A program made the translations under genes and the position numbers. 64,000 bases of DNA, taken from positions 1 to 64,000 of the forward strand of contig JALSGP010000027.1 of assembly GCA_026982705.1 (NCBI GenBank), written 5' to 3'. Shown one piece after another: positions 57,337-64,000 of the stretch. Position 1 is the first letter of the stretch. Every line of letters begins with the position of its first letter. Source of the stretch: Alphaproteobacteria bacterium. Lineage in GTDB: Bacteria > Pseudomonadota > Alphaproteobacteria > Geminicoccales > Geminicoccaceae. Below the pieces are notes generated by a model that saw only the letters and a program-made list of their open reading frames with translations, was not told the origin of the DNA and searched no databases.

Positions 57337-58644
57337 GTGTCCGGACCGCTCGCCGGCGTGCGGGTCATCGAGCTGGCCCACATCATGGCCGGCCCGGTCT
57401 GCGGGCTGATGCTGGCCGACCTCGGCGCCGACGTGATCAAGGTGGAGCGGCCCCCCGACGGCGACGACACCCGCCGCGCCGTTCCGCCGGAGATCGACGG
57501 CGAGTCCGCCGCCTTCCTGATGATGAACCGCAACAAGCGGGGTATCGTGCTGGACCTGCGCCGGCCGGAGGGGCGCGAGGCGCTGCTGCGGCTCCTGGAC
57601 GGCGCCGATGTGCTGATCGAGAACCACCGTCGGGGTACCATGGAGCGACTCGGCCTCGGCTACGCCGAGGTGCTGCGGCCGCGCAATCCCCGCCTCGTCT
57701 ACTGTGCCGTCTCCGGCTGGGGCCGCAGCGGCCCCTTCGCCGACCGCGCCGGCTTCGACCTGGTGGCCCAGGGCGTGGCCGGCCTCATGAGCATCACCGG
57801 CGAGGGACCGGGACGGCCGCCGGTCAAGATGGGGGCGCCGGTCACCGACATCACCGCCGGCATCCTCGCCGCCTTCGGCGTGGTGGCCGCCCTCTTCGAC
57901 CGCGCCCGCACCGGACGCGGCCGCATGGTGGACACCTCGCTGCTGGAGGGCGGCGTGATCCACACCTACTGGCACTCCGCCATCGCCTTCGCCACCGGCA
58001 CCGCTCCCGGCCCGCTGGGCAGCGCCCATCCCCTCAACGCCCCTTACGAGGCCTTTCCCACCCGCGACGGCTGGATCAACGTGGGTGCCGCCAATCAGGC
58101 CAACTGGCTGCGGCTGGTGCGGGCGCTGGAGGCGCCGACGCTGGCGGAGGATCCGCGGTTCCGCGACAATGCCGCCCGCATGCGCCACCGGCGGGAGCTG
58201 ACGGCGGTCCTGGCCACGCTGTTCCGCCGCCGGACCACCGCCGAATGGCTGGCGCGGCTGGATGCCGCCGGCGTGCCGGCGGGACCGGTGCTGTCGGTGA
58301 CGGAGATGCACGACCATCCGCAGGTGCGGGCCCGGCGGATGGTGGTGGACGTGCCCCACGCGCGGCTGGGCCGCCAGCGCACCCTCGGCTGTCCCGTCAA
58401 GTTCGACGATGCGGAGACCGGTCCCCGCCGCGGCGCGCCGCTCCTGGGCGAGCACACCCGCGAGGTGCTGGCGGAGGCGGGCTACCGGGAGGAGGAGATC
58501 GAGGCCCTGCTGCGCGCCGGGATCGCCGTCGCCGCGGAGGCTTCCGAAAGCAGCGACGCCAGTCCCCGGCGCCACAGGGGAACGGCGAGGAAGACCGCCC
58601 GCGCCAGCAGGAACAGCAGGAAGGCACCCCACAGTCCCGCCTGA
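57337..58644 (+). CDS. CaiB/BaiF-family CoA-transferase (family III)
   Basis: A 435-residue CoA-transferase. LAGVRVIELAHIMAGPVCGLMLADLGADVIKVERPPDGDDTR, VLDLRRPEGREALLRLLDGADVLIENHRRGTMERLGL and CAVSGWGRSGPFADRAGFD are typical; the acyl-enzyme Asp sits in GAPVTDITAGILAAFGVVAALF near 165-186. WRGAPLLGEHTREVLAEAGYREEEIEALLRAG marks the normal family end near residue 395; about 40 residues beyond it are Ser/Arg-rich. That tail is antisense to the MATE gene. GTG 57337 is used. Donor and acceptor acids are unknown; the neighbour suggests a small carboxylic acid degradation step. Confidence 0.87.
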   Translation: MSGPLAGVRVIELAHIMAGPVCGLMLADLGADVIKVERPPDGDDTRRAVPPEIDGESAAFLMMNRNKRGIVLDLRRPEGREALLRLLDGADVLIENHRRGTMERLGLGYAEVLRPRNPRLVYCAVSGWGRSGPFADRAGFDLVAQGVAGLMSITGEGPGRPPVKMGAPVTDITAGILAAFGVVAALFDRARTGRGRMVDTSLLEGGVIHTYWHSAIAFATGTAPGPLGSAHPLNAPYEAFPTRDGWINVGAANQANWLRLVRALEAPTLAEDPRFRDNAARMRHRRELTAVLATLFRRRTTAEWLARLDAAGVPAGPVLSVTEMHDHPQVRARRMVVDVPHARLGRQRTLGCPVKFDDAETGPRRGAPLLGEHTREVLAEAGYREEEIEALLRAGIAVAAEASESSDASPRRHRGTARKTARASRNSRKAPHSPA

Positions 58645-59849
58645 CCCGCCACCGGCACCAGGGCGAGAGCCGCGGCCAGGAACAGCAGCAGCGCCCGGAT
58701 CATGCTGCGCCGCAGCGGTGCCGTCCGCACCGCGCCGGCATGGATGCCGTCCAGCACGAAGGCGGCGGCACCCGCCGGCGGCACCAGGACCGCCAGCGGC
58801 AGCAGCGCCCGTACCGTCGCCGACGTGGCCGCATCGCCCGCCAGCAGCGGGATCCACAGCTCCCGGCCGAGAAGGATCAGGAGCGCCAGTGCGAGGGCGG
58901 TGAGGCCCGCGTGTTCGAAGGCGTGGCGCACGGCCCGCGCCAGGGCCGACCGGTCACCGGTACCGACGGCCCGTCCCACCATGGTCTCGGCGGCGAAGGC
59001 GAAGCCGTCCAGCAGATGGGAGGAAAGTGCGAAGACCTGCATGAGCACCGCCTGGGCGGCCAGCGCCACGCTGCCGAGCCGCGCCGCCAGCGCGGCGTGG
59101 ACGAGGAAGGCGGTCTGGAGGGCGAGATTGCGCAGGAAGAGGTCGCGGTTGACCCTCAGCAGTTCGCCGAGCGCCCGCCGATCCCGGCGGAGGCGTGCGA
59201 GCCCCGGCCGGAGGGGACCGAGCCGATGGCGGGCCCGCGCCAGCCCCAGCACGGCGGCGATCAGATCGGCCAGCGCCGTGGCGAGGCCGATGCCGGCGGT
59301 CCCGAGCCCCAGCCCCAGCGCCAGCAGCGGATCCAGGAGGGCGTTGACGAGCGCGCCGCATCCCACGAGGGAGAGGGGCGTGCGGGCATCCCCCAGGCCC
59401 AGGAACCAGCCCGCCAGCACCAGCACGACGAGAGCCGCCGGCAGCCCGGGCAGGCGCGCCGCGAAATAGGCCGTGAACGGCGGCACCACCTCCGGATCCG
59501 GGCCCAGCAGCGCCACGGCCGCCGGCAGCAGCAGCGGCCCCGCCACCACCAGCCCCACGCCGACGGTGAGAGCCAGTCCCAGGCCCCGCAGCAGATGGGC
59601 GGCCACGCCCACCCGATCCCCGCGCCCGTGGTCGCGGGCGGTGGGACCGACGAGGCCCATCCGCAGGAAGCCGAAGAGGAACAGCAGGCCCGAGAGGGCC
59701 GCGGCCCCGAGGCCCACCGCGGCGAGCGGGGCGGCGCCGGGAAGCCGGGCGGCGGTGGCTGTGTCCACGAGCCCGGCCAGGGGCGTCGCGAGATTGGCGA
59801 GGGTGAGGGTGGCGGCGAGACGCAGCGCCGTCCGGCGGGAGGAACTCAT
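58482..59849 (-). CDS. MATE-family efflux transporter (DinF-like)
   Basis: Inner-membrane multidrug/toxin exporter. 455 residues with about twelve hydrophobic helices; ANLATPLAGLVDTATAARL is the conserved opening, LFLFGFLRMGLVGPTARDHGRGD follows, and in the second half FLVHAALAARLGSVALAAQAVLMQVFALSSHLLDGFAFAAETMVGRAVG is diagnostic of the DinF branch. Cation coupling is not clear from sequence. 163 nt of its 3' part overlap the convergent CoA-transferase; MATE ends normally near LASLLSEAS, so the terminal residues are probably extra. Three nt before the threonine-dehydratase-like gene. Confidence 0.9.
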   Translation of the reverse strand: MSSSRRTALRLAATLTLANLATPLAGLVDTATAARLPGAAPLAAVGLGAAALSGLLFLFGFLRMGLVGPTARDHGRGDRVGVAAHLLRGLGLALTVGVGLVVAGPLLLPAAVALLGPDPEVVPPFTAYFAARLPGLPAALVVLVLAGWFLGLGDARTPLSLVGCGALVNALLDPLLALGLGLGTAGIGLATALADLIAAVLGLARARHRLGPLRPGLARLRRDRRALGELLRVNRDLFLRNLALQTAFLVHAALAARLGSVALAAQAVLMQVFALSSHLLDGFAFAAETMVGRAVGTGDRSALARAVRHAFEHAGLTALALALLILLGRELWIPLLAGDAATSATVRALLPLAVLVPPAGAAAFVLDGIHAGAVRTAPLRRSMIRALLLFLAAALALVPVAGQAGLWGAFLLFLLARAVFLAVPLWRRGLASLLSEASAATAIPARSRASISSSR

Positions 59850-59852
59850 GGC

Positions 59853-60851
59853 TCAGCCGCCGTCCCGCGCCAGTACCCGGGCGAAGAGCCCGGCGTCCAC
59901 ATTGCCGCCGGAGAGGACCGCCACCACCGTGCGCCCCTCCAGTGGAATGCGGCCGGCCAGGATGGCGGCCAGCGCCACGGCACCGCCGGGCTCCACCACC
60001 AGCTTGAAGCGGTCGAAGGCCCAGCGCATGGCCGCCTCCACCTCGGCGTCGGTGACGGCGACGCCGCCCGTGAGGAGCCGCCGGTTCAAGGGGAAGGTGA
60101 TCTCGCCGGGTTCGGGTGCCATCAGTGCGTCGCAGAGGGTGCGGCCGCCGGACGGATTGCGCAGGCGGCGGCCGGCGGCGAGGGAGCGGCGGGTGTCGTC
60201 GAAACCGGCGGGCTCGGCGATCCACACCTCGGCCGCCGGCAGGAGGGTCGCCAGCGCCGTGGCGATCCCCGCCGACAGACCGCCGCCGCCACAGGGGACC
60301 ACGACCCGATCGGCCAGCATGTGGCGGGCGAGGAGATCGCGGGCGATCTCCACCCCCACCGTCCCCTGCCCGGCGATCACCAGCGGTTCGTCGTAGGGGC
60401 GGATCACCGTGGCGCCGAGCTCCCGTGCCAGCGCGAGGCCGATCTCCTCGCGCGATTCCCGCGCCCGGTCGTAGAGGACGAGACGCGCCCCCAGCGCCTC
60501 GGTGTTGCGGCGCTTGATGGCGGGGGCATCGGCGGGCATGACGATGGTGGCGGGGATGCCGAGACGGGCGGCGGCGAGCGCCACCCCCTGGGCATGGTTG
60601 CCGGAGGACCAGGCCACCACCGCTCGCGGCCGCAGCACGGCGAGCGCATTGTAGGCGCCGCGGAACTTGAAGGACCCGGAATACTGCAGGCATTCGGGCT
60701 TGAGCAGCAAGCGCCCGCCGAGATCCCGGTCGGTGCGGGGATCGTCCAGGAGCGGGGTCCGCCGCACCACCCCGGCCAGTCGCGCCGCCGCCGCCAGCAC
60801 GTCGCGGACGGTGGGCGGTCGTACACGGTCCGACGTTGCACCCCCGCTCAC
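59853..60851 (-). CDS. Threonine/serine dehydratase-like PLP enzyme (no ACT domain)
   Basis: 332 residues. PLP Lys is in CLQYSGSFKFRGAYNAL near residue 63; VVAWSSGNHAQGVALAAARLGI and VVVPCGGGGLSAGIATAL (phosphate loop) are characteristic. It lacks the C-terminal ACT/regulatory domain of biosynthetic IlvA, so it is a catabolic-type threonine dehydratase or serine racemase/dehydratase. GTG 60851 overlaps the HAD gene stop by 4 nt. Two reactions (threonine to 2-oxobutyrate, serine racemisation) cannot be separated here. Confidence 0.85.
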   Translation of the reverse strand: MSGGATSDRVRPPTVRDVLAAAARLAGVVRRTPLLDDPRTDRDLGGRLLLKPECLQYSGSFKFRGAYNALAVLRPRAVVAWSSGNHAQGVALAAARLGIPATIVMPADAPAIKRRNTEALGARLVLYDRARESREEIGLALARELGATVIRPYDEPLVIAGQGTVGVEIARDLLARHMLADRVVVPCGGGGLSAGIATALATLLPAAEVWIAEPAGFDDTRRSLAAGRRLRNPSGGRTLCDALMAPEPGEITFPLNRRLLTGGVAVTDAEVEAAMRWAFDRFKLVVEPGGAVALAAILAGRIPLEGRTVVAVLSGGNVDAGLFARVLARDGG

Positions 60852-61537
60852 GGCTCGAGTCCCAGGAGCGGCAGCAGGCCCGCGAGATCGCGCACCTCCG
60901 CCTCCGGCTCGCCCGGCAGCGGTTCACGCGGCTGCCCCGTCCGGTTCACCCACACCGCGCGGAGGCCGAAACTCGCGGCGCCATGGGCGTCCCAAGGGTT
61001 GGCGGAGAGGAAGGCGATCTCGCGGGCGGCGAGACCGAGGCCGCGGGTCGCCCGTTCGTAGACCTGCGGATCCGGCTTGTAGATGCGGATGGCGTCCACC
61101 GACCACACGGCATCGAGCAGCCCGCCGAGCCCGGCTGCGGCCACGGCCCGCTCCAGCATCGCCGGCGTGCCGTTGGAGAGGATGGCGGTGCGGAGGTCGG
61201 CGGCCCGCAGCCGTTCGAGGGTCGTCCGGACCTCCGGATAGGGATCCAGCTCCTCGTAGGCGCGCATCAGCCGTGCCACCAGCGCCTCGTCCTCGATGGC
61301 GAGGGCGGCCATGCACCAGCGCAGCGCCGCCTCGGTCACGGTGCGGAAGTCGGCGTAGCGATGCATCAGCGTCCGCAGCCAGGTGTATTCCAGCTGCTTG
61401 CGCCGCCAGAGGGCGTCCAGCGCCGCCGCCCGCTCGCCGATGCGGGCCTTCTCCCGCGCCACCGCCGAGGAGAAGTCGAACAGCGTACCGTAGGCGTCGA
61501 AGACACAGGCGCGGATTCCTTCGAGTCGCGTCGTCAC
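60848..61537 (-). CDS. Haloacid dehalogenase, type II
   Basis: A 229-residue HAD-superfamily enzyme cleaving 2-haloacids (or, in many bacteria, acting on phosphate esters). Nucleophile Asp in CVFDAYGTLFDFSSA near 10-14; the Ser in AILSNGTPAMLE; Lys in RIYKPDPQVYERA; and FLSANPWDAHGAASFGLRAVWVNRTGQPRE at the end, the segment distinguishing type II dehalogenases from phosphatases. GTG 61537 with GGGGGAGG 8 nt before. Halogenated substrates are only suggested by the family. Confidence 0.87.
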   Translation of the reverse strand: MTTRLEGIRACVFDAYGTLFDFSSAVAREKARIGERAAALDALWRRKQLEYTWLRTLMHRYADFRTVTEAALRWCMAALAIEDEALVARLMRAYEELDPYPEVRTTLERLRAADLRTAILSNGTPAMLERAVAAAGLGGLLDAVWSVDAIRIYKPDPQVYERATRGLGLAAREIAFLSANPWDAHGAASFGLRAVWVNRTGQPREPLPGEPEAEVRDLAGLLPLLGLEP

Positions 61538-61554
61538 GCCCACACCTCCCCCGT

Positions 61555-63759
61555 TCACGGTCGCGGATGCGGACGGGGACGGGACACACGGACACCACCC
61601 GGCCGGAAGGCGGGCAGTTCGGCCTCCCGTCCGGCCAGGGCCCGGTAGACGGCGCGCCCCTCCAGCACCCGCTGGACGTAGTTGCGGGTCTCCGCATAGG
61701 GGATGCGCTCCAGCCAGTCGAGCCGGCCGGCGGCGTCCATCCGTCGCGGATCGCCGAAGCGGGCGATCCAGCGCGCCACCCGGGCGGGCCCGGCGTTGTA
61801 GGCGGCGAGGGCGAGCAGCGGATCGCCGCCGAAACGGTCGAGGAGCGCGCGCAGGTAGCGGGCGGCGAGGTCCAGCTGATAGCGGGGATCGCGGGTGAGG
61901 CGCAGCCATCCGAAGGGAAGACCGTGGCGGCGGGCGACGGCCCGGGCGGTGGCCGGCAGCAGTTGAGTGAGACCGACGGCGCCGGCGGGACTGCGCGCGT
62001 CCACGGCGAAGTGGCTTTCCTGGCGGGCCAGCGCCAGCAGCAGCGCGGGGTCGATGGCGGCGGTGCGGGCGGCCGCCGGGACCGCGTCGCCGGCGAGGTG
62101 CGGATAGGCGAGCAGCCGCGGGACCAGCCCCCGTCGGGCCAGCTCCTTGGCGGCGGTGACATAGAGACGGGCGTCGCCCCAGCCGGCGACGGCGGCGAGC
62201 CGCGCCCGCGCCTCGGCCGGGTCGCTCACCTCCCGCAACACCGCGCGCAGATAGGGCACGGCCTGTCCCGCGGCCCCGGCGGCGGCGAGGCGGCGGGCGA
62301 GCCGCAGCCGGTCGTCCCGGCGCAGCGCCACCGGCAGCAGCCGCGGTCGATCCCGCCCATCGAGCACCTCGGCGATGGCCTCCTCCATCGGCCGTCCGAG
62401 CGCCGCCAGCGCCATCTGGCCGTAGAAGGCGGTGGGATGGCGGGCGGCCCGGCGGTACCAGCGCCGCGCCACCTCGGCACGGCCCAGCCGCTCCGCCGCC
62501 CGCCCCGCCCAGTAGGCCATGCGGGCGCGGCTCACCGGACTGCGTACCGCTTCGTGGAGGTGCCGGAACCGTTCGTAGGCCTCGCCCGGTCGTCCCAGCG
62601 CGAGGGCGAGCCAGCCGGCGCGCCAGCCCGCCTCCGCCCGCGCCGCCGGCGTCGGCGCCTCGTGGCGGCGCAGCAGGCCCCACGCCTCCCGCAGGGATCC
62701 GCGCTCCAAGAGCGCCCACACCAGCCGGCGCCGCAGCCGCCACCAGGCGAGGGCGTGGGAGGGATCCGCCGGCGCCCCGCGCAGGAGTTCCGCCGCGGCC
62801 GCCACGCGCCCGCGGGCGAGACGGAAGCGGATGCGGTCGAAGCGGAGGCCGGGATCGTCGCGCAGACGGACCGGCACCGCACGGATCGCGGCATCGACGC
62901 CGGGGAGCCGCCGCTGCAGGCGGATGCGGGCCTCCACCAGCCGCCGCATGTCCGGTTCGAGATGCGGCCGCAATCGTCGGGCCTCGCGCCAGCGGCCGCG
63001 CCACAGCAGGCGATCGGCGCGGGCGGCGTCCAGCGCCGGGTCGATCCACGCGCCGAAGCGGCGGCGCCAGTCCCGTTCCTCCGCCGCCCCGAGCTCCGCC
63101 TCCGGCCACGCGGCCCGCACCAGTGCCCGCGCCCGCGCCGTCTCGCCGCGCGCCGCGAGCCGTTCGGCGAGGGCGAGGCGGCCGCGGCCGGTGAGCGGCG
63201 GGAAGCGGGCGAGGAAGGCATCCCGCGCCGCCGGCGGCAGCTCGTCCAGCCGCCGCTCGACGATGCGCCGCAGCGTCGCCGCCCCCGGCCAGTGGGGCCG
63301 CCGCGCCAGGAGTGCCGTCACCTCCGTCAGCGGGACGGTGCGGGGGCGCGCCAGCGCCCACGTCCGCCGTACGTGATCGAGGAGCAGGGGATCCGCGAGC
63401 CGGTCGGCGACGGCGCGGGCGCGGACGAAGTCGCCATGGGCGAGGGCCCGCAGCAGCGGGGCCGGATCGTCGTCCGGCGGAGCCCCGTGCGGCCTCGTCT
63501 CCACCGCTCCGGGCGCGGGCATGGCCGGCAGCAGGAGCACCGGCAGGAGGATGCGGGCGATCCACGCCGCCCACCGCCGGCCCGCCGCACCGCCACGGTG
63601 GCGCTTCCGTCCGGCGGCCGTTCCCGCGACGCGACGGGATCCCGCGCGCGATCCGCGACCTGTCGCGATCCCCGCCCCCGCACCGGTCGTGCTTCGCCAT
63701 GCGGGCCGTCGTCCCGGAATCCCCACGGGTCCGTCTCCGCCCCTTCGGACTCCGCTCAT
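61555..63759 (-). CDS. slt: Periplasmic soluble lytic transglycosylase
   Basis: Cleaves peptidoglycan to 1,6-anhydromuropeptides. About 734 residues from ATG 63759; N-terminal basic run and hydrophobic RRWAAWIARILLPVLLLPAMPAPGA form a signal or anchor. Residues about 80-530 are superhelical alpha-repeats (U/L domain). The catalytic domain has Glu in LLALARQESHFAVDARSPAGAVGLTQLLPATA near 590, DPRYQLDLAARYLRALLDRFGGDPLLALAAYNAGPARVARW, and RIPYAETRNYVQRVLEGRAVYRAL. The frame is open upstream to 63987 but nothing there looks coding. Start of the mature gene is uncertain. Confidence 0.92.
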   Translation of the reverse strand: MSGVRRGGDGPVGIPGRRPAWRSTTGAGAGIATGRGSRAGSRRVAGTAAGRKRHRGGAAGRRWAAWIARILLPVLLLPAMPAPGAVETRPHGAPPDDDPAPLLRALAHGDFVRARAVADRLADPLLLDHVRRTWALARPRTVPLTEVTALLARRPHWPGAATLRRIVERRLDELPPAARDAFLARFPPLTGRGRLALAERLAARGETARARALVRAAWPEAELGAAEERDWRRRFGAWIDPALDAARADRLLWRGRWREARRLRPHLEPDMRRLVEARIRLQRRLPGVDAAIRAVPVRLRDDPGLRFDRIRFRLARGRVAAAAELLRGAPADPSHALAWWRLRRRLVWALLERGSLREAWGLLRRHEAPTPAARAEAGWRAGWLALALGRPGEAYERFRHLHEAVRSPVSRARMAYWAGRAAERLGRAEVARRWYRRAARHPTAFYGQMALAALGRPMEEAIAEVLDGRDRPRLLPVALRRDDRLRLARRLAAAGAAGQAVPYLRAVLREVSDPAEARARLAAVAGWGDARLYVTAAKELARRGLVPRLLAYPHLAGDAVPAAARTAAIDPALLLALARQESHFAVDARSPAGAVGLTQLLPATARAVARRHGLPFGWLRLTRDPRYQLDLAARYLRALLDRFGGDPLLALAAYNAGPARVARWIARFGDPRRMDAAGRLDWLERIPYAETRNYVQRVLEGRAVYRALAGREAELPAFRPGGVRVSRPRPHPRP

Positions 63760-64000
63760 ACCTCCGTTCGTCGCCGCACCCAAGCGCCATCGCGGGCCCG
63801 CGCCCGCGGCGGCGCCGGGTTCCCGGGAGCCCGCCCGCTCCGACGACGGGGCGCTCCCCCCGACCACCCCTGTCCCCGCCGACCGGACCACCGGCGGACG
63901 GAGCCGCCACCGCCCGCCGGCACCCGTCGCCGACGGCCGCTGCGGCGCCGCGCCATCCCACCGGATCCCCGGGAGCACGGCCCGCACCGCGCCGGGGCCG

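Overview
This 64 kb window is a very GC-rich, densely packed bacterial chromosome segment, most likely from an alphaproteobacterium (Rhodospirillales-like; genus not resolvable from sequence alone). Four independent signs agree: a circularly permuted two-piece tmRNA gene, the gene order trpG-trpD-trpC-moaC-moeA-lexA, a LexA box of the alphaproteobacterial GTTC-N7-GTTC type in front of lexA, and a complete set of ethylmalonyl-CoA pathway signature genes (mcd, ccr, ecm).

Layout. 1-2 kb: tail of a 3-hydroxyacyl-CoA dehydrogenase gene, a PHB-granule phasin gene with TGC-rich inverted repeats upstream, ssrA (tmRNA) and, directly downstream, sspB, the ClpXP adaptor for tmRNA-tagged proteins. 2-9.5 kb: a HyuA-like ASKHA protein, a ChaN-like lipoprotein, a four-gene Mla-type lipid ABC transporter (permease with STAS domain, ATPase, MCE protein, lipoprotein) and an HtpX-like protease. 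9.5-19.3 kb: small conserved genes (DUF1244, N-formylglutamate amidohydrolase, secreted cyclase-family hydrolase, DUF2336, MmcB, NudC), tRNA-Glu, an ornithine-type decarboxylase, and a stress block in which an ECF sigma/anti-sigma pair sits between two universal-stress genes. 19.3-26.2 kb: rpsT-dnaA-dnaN-recF-gyrB on the minus strand. 26.3-36.4 kb: enoyl-CoA hydratase, mutM, divergent ubiE-ubiB-coaBC-dut-Rrf2 operon, then an IMPase-family gene with recD2 and a divergent GDPD gene. 36.5-41.5 kb: the trpGDC-moaC-moeA-lexA run with nearly every stop/start overlapping. 41.6-47.1 kb: an ArsR-methyltransferase fusion regulator followed by metF and metH. 47.1-55.7 kb: the ethylmalonyl-CoA locus (mcd and ccr on minus, ecm divergent), flanked by a tandem Uma2 pair and a four-copy DUF29 array. 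55.8-63.8 kb: UPF0173 hydrolase, crotonase-like protein, CaiB-type CoA-transferase, MATE exporter, threonine-dehydratase-like enzyme, type II haloacid dehalogenase and a periplasmic lytic transglycosylase.

How the genes fit together. Phasin, acyl-CoA enzymes and the ethylmalonyl-CoA pathway point to a PHB-storing heterotroph that assimilates acetyl-CoA through crotonyl-CoA rather than (or beside) the glyoxylate shunt. ssrA/sspB make a compact ribosome-rescue and tag-delivery module. The ArsR-MTase regulator, metF and metH make a methyl-cycle operon with a visible AT-rich operator on its promoter.

Most unusual points: (1) the crotonyl-CoA carboxylase/reductase frame is fused, without any stop codon, to an N-terminal helix-turn-helix domain, with a plausible internal start for the normal-length enzyme; (2) four DUF29 genes form a tandem repeat of exactly 481 bp, so each copy lies in the next reading frame and overlaps its neighbour by 20 nt; (3) the neighbouring Uma2 pair shows the same mosaic of near-identical ends and diverged middle. 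No CRISPR array, insertion sequence, prophage or plasmid feature was seen.
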